Source: Angelakisella sp. (GTDB lineage Bacteria > Bacillota > Clostridia > Oscillospirales > Ruminococcaceae). From it: a stretch of DNA of 14,773 bases. The notes under the pieces are model-generated. The model worked only from the letters and a program-made list of their open reading frames with translations. It searched no databases and was not told the origin of the DNA. The stretch spans positions 1 through 14,773 of the forward strand of contig JAHHTR010000047.1 in NCBI GenBank assembly GCA_020024515.1. Reading direction: 5' to 3'. Shown piece after piece: positions 7,670 through 14,443 of this stretch (the stretch's first letter is position 1; every line of letters starts with the position of its first letter). The position numbers and the translations under genes were made by a program.

Positions 7670-7700
7670 AAATTATACCTCCTTATGTTCATTTATTATA

Positions 7701-9191
7701 TTACCAGTTTTCTATATTATAAAATATATCTTGCTCAGTTGCAACTATATTTGCAGAAAAATCACGTGAATAGCACAGCGCTCCACGTCGAAAGACTAGT
7801 GGTATTATCGGCAGTTCTTCTGTAAATGTTAATTTAAATTGTTCTTCATTATCTTCGATTGATTTCATTTCCTTGTAAGAGTTTATAATATTTGGGTAAA
7901 ATGTGGAATAGTTAATATTTTTATTTGATAATAGCTGTGTTAAGTCATTATTTGGAGATAATTTCATCTCTGATATATATATTCCATAGTTACCGTTATT
8001 AATATTATTTATATATTCGTTATATGAAACTTTGTGTAGTGTTGATTCAAAACCCATATGTGTGAGAGTTTTTTGCAAATATTCACCGATAACGGTTTTG
8101 TCCAAACTCTCTTTATTAATCAATATATCTATTGTAACATATTTATCATTAAAAATCCATTTATTATTTTCGTTTTTCCTGTATCCTTGTTTTAGCAATG
8201 CTTCCTCCAAATTAAACAAATTATAAATATTTTTATTATAGTTATCTGTTTTGATTGGAAAAAAAGTTGGTTTTGCAAATCCTGTATAAACTGTACGAGA
8301 TATTATTTCTCTATCAATATTTTCACTTATTAATTTTCGAATATTGGCATTTGCTATATAAGGATTGACACCTAAATAGATTAAATTACTAATCGGAATT
8401 TGTTTATATCCTATTCCAACGCCTAAATTAAATTTTGATTGTAAATCACTGTACATAATATCAATACTGTTATCCATTAATGAAAAACTTAAAGTTTCTT
8501 CATTGGTAGTTGGAACAAGCTTTATTTCCTTTATAGTTTTAACTTTTCTGTGTGTAGTGGTTGAGGCAATTAATTTTTTTTCAACAGAGTTCAGAACAAA
8601 TCTACCGGAGCCTATTGGTAATTCCTTGCTTGAATTTTGTTTTACAATCGGAAATGTTAAGCATTTTGCAAAATATACATCGGGTTCTTTTAAATAAACT
8701 TTAAATGTATTTTCACTTATTTTTTCAATATTATCGATATTGTTTAGTGGGGGTCCATAATATTTATGTTCTCTTGCAAGGTTAAATGAATATAAAACGT
8801 CATCTACTGTGATATTTGAACCATCACTGTATTTTTGTTCGGTATCTATTGCAATCAAATGTCCATCTTGTAGTTTTGTAATACTTATTGCAATTAGAGG
8901 AATAGGATTATCTGCTGTGTCAAGAATAAACAGTGAATCGTATATAAGTGTATTTAAAATGAAATTGTGTAATGTCTCCGATTGATATGGATTTAAAGAA
9001 TCATTTTCATAATATGGAATTTTAATTTTATCAATATTTTTATTGGTTTCAATCTTGTTTGATGTTGATGATTCTATATTATTGTAAATATCATTTTTTT
9101 CCACTTTTAAAATTGTATTACCGCAGCTTGAAAAAAGCATTGTAAGTATTACAATAAAGATAAAAAAGGTCGTTTTTTTGATTTTTTTCAC
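7701..9191 (-). CDS. Family-5 ABC solute-binding lipoprotein (peptide/nickel type)
   Basis: Predicted extracellular lipoprotein of the SBP_bac_5 (OppA/DppA/NikA) family, which captures peptides or small ligands for an ABC importer. From the chosen start, MKKIKK, a hydrophobic core and the lipobox LFSSC place the lipidated cysteine at residue 23. Family marks follow: the N-terminal ...SLNPYQSETLHNFILNTLIYDSL stretch is split here as SLNPYQ and LIYDSLF, then YSDGSNITVDDVLYSFNLAR-type sequence (SDGSNITVDDVLYSF), and I-R-x-L-I-x-x-x-I-D-R (IRKLISENIDR). I choose GTG (9189-9191), five bases after GGAGG. A longer reading from ATG at 9227 would prefix MMFHMKQLLEEN to the signal peptide, and that stretch is really the parS-like site plus ribosome site. 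No permease or ATPase genes are adjacent, so its transporter is unknown. Ligand specificity cannot be read. Confidence 0.88.
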   Translation of the reverse strand: MKKIKKTTFFIFIVILTMLFSSCGNTILKVEKNDIYNNIESSTSNKIETNKNIDKIKIPYYENDSLNPYQSETLHNFILNTLIYDSLFILDTADNPIPLIAISITKLQDGHLIAIDTEQKYSDGSNITVDDVLYSFNLAREHKYYGPPLNNIDNIEKISENTFKVYLKEPDVYFAKCLTFPIVKQNSSKELPIGSGRFVLNSVEKKLIASTTTHRKVKTIKEIKLVPTTNEETLSFSLMDNSIDIMYSDLQSKFNLGVGIGYKQIPISNLIYLGVNPYIANANIRKLISENIDREIISRTVYTGFAKPTFFPIKTDNYNKNIYNLFNLEEALLKQGYRKNENNKWIFNDKYVTIDILINKESLDKTVIGEYLQKTLTHMGFESTLHKVSYNEYINNINNGNYGIYISEMKLSPNNDLTQLLSNKNINYSTFYPNIINSYKEMKSIEDNEEQFKLTFTEELPIIPLVFRRGALCYSRDFSANIVATEQDIFYNIENW

Positions 9192-9207
9192 ATTTTCCTC
9201 CAATAAT

Positions 9208-9223
9208 TGTTTCATGTGAAACA
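9208..9223. promoter_or_regulatory. parS-like site, one mismatch
   Basis: TGTTTCATGTGAAACA differs from the perfect parS at 3197-3212 at one position of 16 and keeps both outer half-sites. It sits between the trmL stop (9224-9226) and the GTG start of the lipoprotein. If translated from the upstream ATG it encodes part of M-F-H-M-K-Q, a peptide typically produced when parS lies at the start of a reading frame. Secondary degenerate parS sites near the origin are usual in Firmicutes. Confidence 0.75.
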
Positions 9224-9727
9224 TCATTTATCCCATTTGTATTTATGCAGTTCTCCAAAATTTTGAAGTTTTGGAAAATTCCATTGGCGTAAAATCTCGT
9301 ATGTGCCAATAGCTACTGTATTTGATAAATTTAGACTTCGCAAACCATATTTCATAGGCATTCTTACGCAGGCGCTTTCATTTTGAAGCAACAGTTCTTC
9401 GGGTAGTCCCATATCTTCTCTGCCAAACATAAGATATACATTGTTTGGATACTGTACATCGGAATAAATATGTTTTGCTTTTGTTGTAAAGTAATATACT
9501 GTTATATCAGGATTTTTTTTGTAGAAGTCATCTAGATTGTCATAATAGGTTATATCCAAATAGTCCCAATAATCAAGTCCTGCTCTCTTTAAGTGTTTAT
9601 CATTTATTGTAAATCCGAAAGGTTTTACAAGATGAAGTCGTGCACCTGTGGCAGCGCAGGTTCTGGCAATATTACCTACATTTTGAGGTATACGTGGTTC
9701 TACAAGTACTATATTTATTATATCCAT
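9224..9727 (-). CDS. trmL: tRNA (cytidine(34)-2'-O)-methyltransferase TrmL
   Basis: SPOUT-class methyltransferase that 2'-O-methylates the wobble nucleotide (C34, or cmnm5U34) of tRNA-Leu isoacceptors using S-adenosylmethionine. Its 167 residues are close to the minimal TrmL/YibK length. Motif 1 is EPRIPQNVGNIARTC (10-24), motif 2 is LMFGREDMGLPEELL, and motif 3 is LRSLNLSNTVAIGTYE, together forming the knotted cofactor site. The ATG (9725-9727) has AGAGG about five bases upstream. It is the first gene of a minus-strand unit with a promoter at 9784-9812. Its TGA overlaps an upstream out-of-use ATG of the lipoprotein, whose likely start is further on. Confidence 0.95.
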   Translation of the reverse strand: MDIINIVLVEPRIPQNVGNIARTCAATGARLHLVKPFGFTINDKHLKRAGLDYWDYLDITYYDNLDDFYKKNPDITVYYFTTKAKHIYSDVQYPNNVYLMFGREDMGLPEELLLQNESACVRMPMKYGLRSLNLSNTVAIGTYEILRQWNFPKLQNFGELHKYKWDK

Positions 9728-9783
9728 ATAATCCTCTGTTTATTTTAAATTTTTATTACATATATAAAAGTAATTCATAACAA

Positions 9784-9812
9784 ATAGTAACATATTTTAA
9801 GGTTACTTTCAA
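9784..9812 (-). promoter_or_regulatory. Promoter of the trmL unit
   Basis: On the minus strand TTGAAA (9812-9807), 17 bases, TACTAT (9789-9784); start expected near 9778, about 50 bases before the trmL ATG. The -35 begins inside the conserved ATTATACTTG segment shared with the divergent ymdB promoter. Confidence 0.6.
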
Positions 9813-9876
9813 GTATAATACTAATTGTTAATATTTTTTATATAATTAATTGATAAAAAGCTTATAATTATACTTG
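9810..9876. repeat. 10-bp inverted repeat mirrored over divergent promoters
   Basis: CAAGTATAAT (9810-9819) and ATTATACTTG (9867-9876) are perfect inverted repeats 47 bases apart. In each direction the TTG of the repeat is the start of the -35 hexamer, so both promoters have the same upstream context. It may be a shared operator, an UP-like element or chance in AT-rich DNA. Confidence 0.55.
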
Positions 9877-9902
9877 TACAAGGTAAAGGTATAGGTTATA
9901 AT
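9874..9902 (+). promoter_or_regulatory. Promoter of ymdB
   Basis: TTGTAC (9874-9879), exactly 17 bases, then a perfect TATAAT (9897-9902). Transcription would start near 9909, giving a leader of about 35 bases that ends in the AAAGGGG ribosome site ahead of the ymdB ATG. Confidence 0.75.
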
Positions 9903-9943
9903 AATAAATTATATTACTATTTTAAAGTTTAAAGGGGAATAAA

Positions 9944-10717
9944 ATGAATATACTTGTAATAGGTGATGTAGTTGGTAATAATGGTACAAATTTTTTATGT
10001 GAAAATTTAAGAAAAGTAAAAAATAAATATAATATAGATTTTACGGTAGTAAATGGAGAAAATTCGGCAGAAGGGAATGGCATTTTGCCAAATTCGGCAG
10101 AAAAAATTTTTGGTGCGGGCGCAGATATAATAACACTGGGAAATCATGGTTTACGTAGACGGGAGATATATAATTATTTAGATGAAAATAAGTATATTTG
10201 CAGACCTTGTAATTTTCATGAGAGTGCGGCCGGTAGAGGATACTGTATATATGATACACCCGGAAAACCGAAAATTGCGGTAATAAATTTATGTGGTATG
10301 ACAAATATTGAAGGAGCTTTTGAAAATCCGTTTTCTGCGATTAATAATTTATTGTCTAAAATAGATGCAAAAATAATATTGGTTGATTTTCATGCAGAGG
10401 CAACCAGTGAAAAATTGTGTATGGGATATATGTTAGATGGCAAGGTAACTGCTCTATACGGGACACATACACATATACAGACAGCAGATGAGAGAATACT
10501 TCCTAAACAAACAGCTTATATAACTGATATTGGTATGTGTGGTAGTTTCAATTCTTCTCTTGGTGTAACTTTTGAAAGTGCATTAAAACGTTTCACAACA
10601 AATTTACCGACAAAATTTGAGAGCGATAACGGAAATGTGCGTATGAGTGGTGCGGTTATAAAAATTAATGATAAAACATATAAGGCAATAGAAATTGAAA
10701 GAATAAATATAGAATAG
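9944..10717 (+). CDS. ymdB: YmdB-family metallophosphoesterase
   Basis: Cytoplasmic dinuclear-metal phosphodiesterase of the YmdB family (TIGR00282 group); the Bacillus subtilis member hydrolyses cAMP in vitro and affects biofilm and sporulation-related expression. Metal ligands are all visible over 257 residues: Asp8 in IGDVVG, Glu39 and Asn40 in VNGEN, Asn67 and His68 in LGNH, His150 in VDFHAEATSEK, and His175/His177 in YGTHTHIQTAD. The segment after the NH pair is GLRRREI rather than the tryptophan-bearing NH-x-WD version usual in the family, which may alter the pocket. The start has AAAGGGG seven bases upstream. Monocistronic, with its own promoter (9874-9902) and terminator (10760-10799); in many Firmicutes ymdB instead follows rny. 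Confidence 0.93.
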   Translation: MNILVIGDVVGNNGTNFLCENLRKVKNKYNIDFTVVNGENSAEGNGILPNSAEKIFGAGADIITLGNHGLRRREIYNYLDENKYICRPCNFHESAAGRGYCIYDTPGKPKIAVINLCGMTNIEGAFENPFSAINNLLSKIDAKIILVDFHAEATSEKLCMGYMLDGKVTALYGTHTHIQTADERILPKQTAYITDIGMCGSFNSSLGVTFESALKRFTTNLPTKFESDNGNVRMSGAVIKINDKTYKAIEIERINIE

Positions 10718-10750
10718 TCATAACCACTAGCTAAGCTGGTGGTTATGACT
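10716..10750 (+). repeat. 16-bp hairpin overlapping the ymdB stop codon
   Basis: AGTCATAACCAC (10716-10727) pairs with GTGGTTATGACT (10739-10750), a T-G wobble follows, then AGC/GCT closes a TAA loop. No T-run follows, so it is not itself an intrinsic terminator. The long stem with a 3-base loop resembles the subterminal hairpins left by IS200/IS605 elements (resemblance only), or it could protect the mRNA 3' end. Confidence 0.6.
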
Positions 10751-10759
10751 GATTGTACA

Positions 10760-10799
10760 AAAGGCAGAAACACAGTAAATCTACTTTGTTTCTGCCTTT
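10760..10799. terminator. Bidirectional terminator between ymdB and the DUF1266 gene
   Basis: Perfect 13-bp stem AAAGGCAGAAACA / TGTTTCTGCCTTT (10760-10772 with 10787-10799), extended inside by AGTA/TACT (10774-10777 with 10782-10785) around an AATC loop. On the plus strand it runs into TTTATTATTATTAT. On the minus strand it is followed by TTTTGTAC. It can end both converging transcripts. Confidence 0.85.
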
Positions 10800-10846
10800 A
10801 TTATTATTATGTTGCCATATTATAAAACAGTTTACATAATTTAAAA

Positions 10847-11590
10847 TCACCAAGTCTTTTTCAATTCTGTATCCCAAGCTATTTGATATGGACCATTTGG
10901 ATCCGATTTTAATTTTTCATATACAGCCCAACGTTTGCTACTATCGTCTTTTGCCCAATAGCTATAACCTCTGCAATAACTTTTGTTAAATTCGTCCCAA
11001 GAAGAAAATTCTTTTTGAATAATTTGGGCAACTTCCAAAGCTTTGTCCAAAGCCTCTGCTTCGGTATAAAAACCTGCTTGATAGTACCACCCCAATAAAG
11101 AGATTGCACGTGAATAGTCCCATGCGTCAATCGCTGTATCGCCAAATTCCAAATAGTCATAAAAACTTTGGGCAAGATACGGACCGGCTTCTTTATCTCC
11201 TTCCAACTCTCCCAAAATTCCCGCTAAATCCTCTTTTGTTTCTTTCTCTGCACCAACTTCTTTTAGCAGTTGCATTAATTCTAAAAAGTCTGTTCTGTGA
11301 CCTTCGTTAAGTATCCATTCCAATGTTTCATCAGCACTTTTTTTGTCCGTTACGTCCCAATAGTTTTTAAGAAGCATCTGAGTAGTTTGCTTACTGACAT
11401 CTCCCGGTTTCATACCACCGAAGATATTATGGTCACCGCCATTGTTTTCTGTAAGAATGGCGCAAGTTGCGTTTATCCAACGTACAGTGTCTGAAACATT
11501 TGAAGTTGTGGTATTACCGCAACCTATTAACAGAGTAAGACTCAAAATAACTGCCAAAATAACAGTCAAAGTTTTTCCTTTCATTCTCAT
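10847..11590 (-). CDS. DUF1266-domain lipoprotein
   Basis: Predicted lipoprotein of unknown function, 247 residues. Residues 1-24 are a lipoprotein signal: basic MRMKGK, a hydrophobic stretch, and lipobox LIGC with Cys24 as the lipidation site. The rest carries the DUF1266 pattern: AWDYSRAISLLGWYYQAGFY (156-175), then FSSWDEFNKSYCRGYSYW (195-212), with acidic-helical sequence between 60 and 150. Members of this domain family are common in gut bacteria but have no established role. The ATG at 11588-11590 follows GAGG by 10 bases; a second ATG two codons later is possible. It points toward ymdB, is flanked upstream by a dead IS, and has its own promoter with a structured leader. Looks like an accessory single-gene insert. 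Confidence 0.8.
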   Translation of the reverse strand: MRMKGKTLTVILAVILSLTLLIGCGNTTTSNVSDTVRWINATCAILTENNGGDHNIFGGMKPGDVSKQTTQMLLKNYWDVTDKKSADETLEWILNEGHRTDFLELMQLLKEVGAEKETKEDLAGILGELEGDKEAGPYLAQSFYDYLEFGDTAIDAWDYSRAISLLGWYYQAGFYTEAEALDKALEVAQIIQKEFSSWDEFNKSYCRGYSYWAKDDSSKRWAVYEKLKSDPNGPYQIAWDTELKKTW

Positions 11591-11634
11591 ATTAATTTTT
11601 CCTCATTTCTTTGATGTATTAATATAAAACTCGA

Positions 11635-11712
11635 TATATTAACAATATTTTATTAATAAATTGATGAAAAAACACTATGCCTCGACAAAATATTTCAAAT
11701 ATTGTTAATATA
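11635..11712 (-). promoter_or_regulatory. 16-bp inverted repeat in the DUF1266 gene leader
   Basis: TATATTAACAATATTT (11635-11650) and AAATATTGTTAATATA (11697-11712) are perfect inverted repeats with a 46-base spacer. The predicted transcription start is just upstream, so the RNA leader would fold into a long stem-loop ending about 45 bases before the start codon. It could equally be paired operator half-sites. The rest of 11591-11803 is AT-rich with no gene that I can support. Confidence 0.55.
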
Positions 11713-11728
11713 CATCATAAACACTAAT

Positions 11729-11757
11729 AGTTTAACACTTTACAAATTGAAAGTCAA
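11729..11757 (-). promoter_or_regulatory. Promoter of the DUF1266 lipoprotein gene
   Basis: Minus-strand TTGACT (11757-11752), 17 bases, TAAACT (11734-11729). A start near 11722 would give a leader of about 130 bases that contains the inverted repeat at 11635-11712. Confidence 0.55.
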
Positions 11758-11803
11758 TATAATTATAAAATTCTATACATTTTAATTGTAGGATTACAAT
11801 AGA

Positions 11804-12555
11804 TGTGTTACAGTATTGAAAAAAGTGACGCAATGGAAAATCTATGTTACAGTAAGTATGCGACAACTAAACTGAAAGTGAGGAAAATCCATTCGTCATG
11901 AAAAGTGTAACACAAACCTGTAAATATCATCAAGCCTTAATTTTGTATTCTAAAAAATACGGAGTAACCAAAGCCGCTGTAAGATACAGAACAAACCGTC
12001 AATATATCTATCGTTGGTTAAAACGGTATGATGGTACATTGTAGTCTTTATCTGACAAATCTCACCGTCCACATCATCACCCAAACGAGCATACAACACA
12101 AGAATTAAAGCTGATAAAAGATATGCGAAAACGTAATATGAATGACGGGTTAGTCGTCTTTTGGGTGAAATTAAAACAGAGAGGATATACCCGTTTGGTA
12201 ACAGGACTGTATCGTATACTTCGCAAACAAAATCAAATGGTTGTTAAACCACCAAACCCAAAATATATAGCAAAACCATACGAGCAAATGCAGTATCCCG
12301 GGCAAAGAGTTCAAATAGATGTCAAATTTGTTCCTACCTGCTGTATAGTCGGAGATGCTGTCGGTAAAAAGTTTTATCAGTACACTGCTATTGATGAATA
12401 TTCACGTTTTCGTTATTTTGATGACTTTAAAAAGCAACTTGCTCTACATAATAGAAAGTACAATGATTTTCCTATGCGTCCTTTAAATTGGAAGTCTCCT
12501 TCTGATTATATTAAGGCTTTTCTTTCTATTGGTGAGGTTTTCTGATTTTGTAACA
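11804..12555 (+). mobile_element. Degenerate IS481-like insertion sequence remnant
   Basis: The dead transposase gene (11898-12545) is bracketed by TGTGTTACA (11804-11812) and its exact inverse TGTAACACA (12547-12555); with one extra base on the left, CAATA also extends both ends outward. TGTTACAGTA is repeated directly at 11806-11815 and 11845-11854, as expected for transposase-binding sites inside an IS end. No clear target-site duplication is visible, so the exact limits are tentative. Confidence 0.6.
11898..12545 (+). pseudogene. IS481-like DDE transposase, stop codon and internal deletion
   Basis: Reading from ATG 11898 gives an N-terminal helix-turn-helix region (KKYGVTKAAVRYRTNRQYIYRWLKRY, shown here only in part as KYGVTKAAVRYRTNR) and then TAG at 12042-12044 after codon 48. 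The same frame continues with SLSDKSHRPHHHPNEH, PYEQMQYPGQRVQIDVKFVP and YTAIDEYSRFRYF, then jumps to DDFKKQLALHNRKYNDFPMRP. QIDVK holds the first catalytic aspartate. The stretch that should carry the second aspartate and the glutamate (QTDNG and HNGKVERSHR in relatives) is missing between RYF and DDFKKQ, near 12416-12425. With about 215 codons against a typical length well over 300, the enzyme cannot be active. Family assignment is from memory of relatives; IS481-like is the best fit. Confidence 0.8.
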
Positions 12556-12604
12556 CATTATTGACAAATCTACATGGTTTTGATTTGTAAAATATAGAAT
12601 AAAG

Positions 12605-12633
12605 TTGTAAATAAAAGGAAATAATGATACAAT
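12605..12633 (+). promoter_or_regulatory. Promoter of the metal ABC transporter genes
   Basis: TTGTAA (12605-12610), exactly 17 bases, TACAAT (12628-12633), with a start near 12640 and a leader of about 50 bases. An 8-bp inverted repeat TAAATAAA / TTTATTTA (12608-12615 and 12635-12642) straddles the promoter and could be an operator for a metal repressor, but it is pure A/T and may be chance. Confidence 0.55.
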
Positions 12634-12689
12634 ATTTATTTATATTGATATAAAGATTAAATAATATAAAAAACAAAGAAGGAGAAAAG

Positions 12690-13484
12690 ATGAGCAATAC
12701 AGTTTTAAAAATAGAAAATTTGACTGTAAACTATGACAATAACCATACAGCATTGGAAAATATTAATCTGAGTGTAAAAGAAAAAGAATATCTTTGCATA
12801 TTGGGACAAAATGGCGGTGGCAAAACAACACTTTTAAAATCAATATTGGGACTGCTCCCGTTTGCAAAAGGCAGTATAACGATATGCGGTAAAAATATAA
12901 AAGATGGAAGAAAGCTTGTTGGTTATGTTCCTCAGTTTTCTATGCAGGATAAATCTTTTCCGATAACGGCACTTGAAGTTGTTTTGACAGGAATGCAAAA
13001 AAGTTCATTACAAATTTTTTACAGATATACAAATGAACAAAAAGAAATAGCGTTACATTTATTGGAAGAAATGGGAATAGCAAACCTTGCTAAACAACAG
13101 ATGAATGAACTTTCGGGAGGACAAATACAAAGAGTATTGATAGCAAGAGCTATGGCTGTCAATCCGCAAATACTTTTGCTTGATGAACCGACCGCAAGTG
13201 TAGATCCGGCATCTCGTGAAACAATATACGGATTATTGGATAAACTTCATACACAAAAAACAATAATATTAGTTACACATGATTTAATGGCTGTTTCGCA
13301 AAAAGTGGATAGTATAGCTTGTTTGAATAAAACATTGATATACCATGGTGAACCGAAACTTACCGAGGAGACAGTCAACTCAATGTTTGGTTGTCCTGTG
13401 GATTTGATAGCACATGGTGTCCCGCATAGGGTACTGTCTACGCACACACATTGTAATTGTAATGAGGAGGGACACAAATGTTAG
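12690..13484 (+). CDS. Metal-type ABC transporter ATPase (ZnuC/AdcC/MntB-like)
   Basis: Cytoplasmic ATPase that would drive import of zinc or manganese with the following permease. In 264 residues: Walker A GQNGGGKT (39-46), Q-loop Gln82 in VPQF, signature LSGGQ (141-145), Walker B LLLDEP (162-167) and H-loop His197 in VTHD. The C-terminus, HTHCNCNEEGHKC (252-264), is rich in His and Cys and looks like a metal-binding tail; it supports a metal role, zinc slightly more than manganese. ATG has AAGGAG five bases upstream. The last seven bases overlap the permease start, implying coupled translation. No binding protein (ZnuA-type) is in the window. Confidence 0.92.
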   Translation: MSNTVLKIENLTVNYDNNHTALENINLSVKEKEYLCILGQNGGGKTTLLKSILGLLPFAKGSITICGKNIKDGRKLVGYVPQFSMQDKSFPITALEVVLTGMQKSSLQIFYRYTNEQKEIALHLLEEMGIANLAKQQMNELSGGQIQRVLIARAMAVNPQILLLDEPTASVDPASRETIYGLLDKLHTQKTIILVTHDLMAVSQKVDSIACLNKTLIYHGEPKLTEETVNSMFGCPVDLIAHGVPHRVLSTHTHCNCNEEGHKC

Positions 13485-14305
13485 AGGCGGTTTTTAAATA
13501 TGATTTTTTGCAAAATGCAGTGTTCACAGCAATTTTTGCAAGTATTGTATGTGGAATAATAGGGGTAATAATAGTACAAAAAAAATTGATAATGATGAGT
13601 GGTGGAATAGCTCATACTGCTTATGGTGGTGTAGGTCTTGCCTATCTGTTGGGTTATGAACCGATGTTTGGTGCAGTTATTTTTTCATTGATAGCATCAA
13701 TGGGACTTGGGTATATTAAAAGAAAGAATAAAGAAAACAGTGAGGTTGCGCTGGGTATTTTTTGGTCGCTGGGTATGGCTGTCGGCATTATAAGTGTGAG
13801 CTTAAGTTCAGGTTACCCGCCTGATATGAATTCATATTTATTTGGAAATATTTTATCTGTTACAAAAAGCAATGTGAATATAATATTAATGCTTACTATT
13901 ATAACAATATTTTTAATATTTGCTTTCTATCCATACTGGAAAACATACCTATTTGATGATGTATTTGCACAGATCAAGGGTATGCCTGTTGTATTTATGG
14001 AATATTTACTTTTGCTACTGATTGCAATTACAGTAGTAATTTTAATAAAAGTTGCAGGTATAATGTTAATAATAGCACTTCTTACCGTACCTGCGGTAAC
14101 AGCAAGTTTACTTAGCAAAAAATTAAATACAAGAATGCTCCTTGCATCAGCTTTCGGTATGATTTATTCTCTTTTGGGATTATATTTTTCATATATATTG
14201 GATATTCCGTCAGGAGCTACAATAATAATTGTTTCAGTACTTGGCTATATAATAGTGTATATGTTGACAAAAATATGTAAGCTGTCAAAAAAGACAGCTT
14301 TGTAA
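13478..14305 (+). CDS. Metal-type ABC transporter permease (ZnuB/AdcB-like)
   Basis: Integral membrane permease of the ABC-3 family, 275 residues, with about eight hydrophobic segments (approximately 12-34, 46-60, 62-80, 91-110, 133-151, 171-191, 193-213, 222-265 as one or two). Family marks are SGGIAHTAYGGVGLAYLLG after the first membrane span, the cytoplasmic coupling region DVFAQIKGMP (161-170), and GIMLIIALLTVPAVTA (194-209). It overlaps the ATPase by ATGTTAG and has GAGGAGG upstream inside the ATPase gene. The third subunit needed for uptake, a metal-binding lipoprotein, must be elsewhere or just outside. The ion cannot be read from the permease. Confidence 0.92.
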   Translation: MLEAVFKYDFLQNAVFTAIFASIVCGIIGVIIVQKKLIMMSGGIAHTAYGGVGLAYLLGYEPMFGAVIFSLIASMGLGYIKRKNKENSEVALGIFWSLGMAVGIISVSLSSGYPPDMNSYLFGNILSVTKSNVNIILMLTIITIFLIFAFYPYWKTYLFDDVFAQIKGMPVVFMEYLLLLLIAITVVILIKVAGIMLIIALLTVPAVTASLLSKKLNTRMLLASAFGMIYSLLGLYFSYILDIPSGATIIIVSVLGYIIVYMLTKICKLSKKTAL

Positions 14306-14359
14306 CAATATTTGTTACGTGGTTGGTGGATTTTTGTGTTCTGTTAAAAAATAATCCAC
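14279..14359 (+). repeat. Three consecutive hairpins at the permease 3' end
   Basis: AAGCTGTC/GACAGCTT (14279-14286, 14293-14300) ends just before the stop codon. GTAACAA/TTGTTAC (14302-14308, 14312-14318) contains it. GTGGATT/AATCCAC (14326-14332, 14353-14359) follows. None has a good T-run, so this is not a standard intrinsic terminator, although it may slow or stop transcription or protect the mRNA end. The second, a 17-base palindrome, could also be a protein site. Confidence 0.5.
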
Positions 14360-14443
14360 AGAATGATGCTCACCTTGTTAAAAAGTAAAGAAGATAAAGA
14401 ATAGTATTCAAAAAAACTGTTTTAGGAGGATTTTGCAAGGATA

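Noticed and set aside
7762..7769. TCACGTGA core, possible third parS
   Set aside because: Flanks do not match; the outer TGTT and AACA half-site bases are missing, and it lies inside the lipoprotein coding region.
9728..9943. Strand switch as a possible replication origin
   Set aside because: Although coding direction diverges here and parS sites are nearby, there are no DnaA boxes and no dnaA, dnaN or rpmH. Divergent promoters explain the region.
11106..11114. GCACGTGAA core, possible parS in the DUF1266 gene
   Set aside because: Only the centre matches; the outer half-sites are absent.
12562..12586. ACAAATC/GATTTGT hairpin after the IS remnant as a terminator
   Set aside because: Short 7-bp stem without a T-run on either strand; not supported.
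14352..14360. TAATCCACA, one mismatch from a DnaA box
   Set aside because: A single isolated near-match with no cluster or AT-rich unwinding repeats; it is better explained as an arm of a hairpin after the permease.
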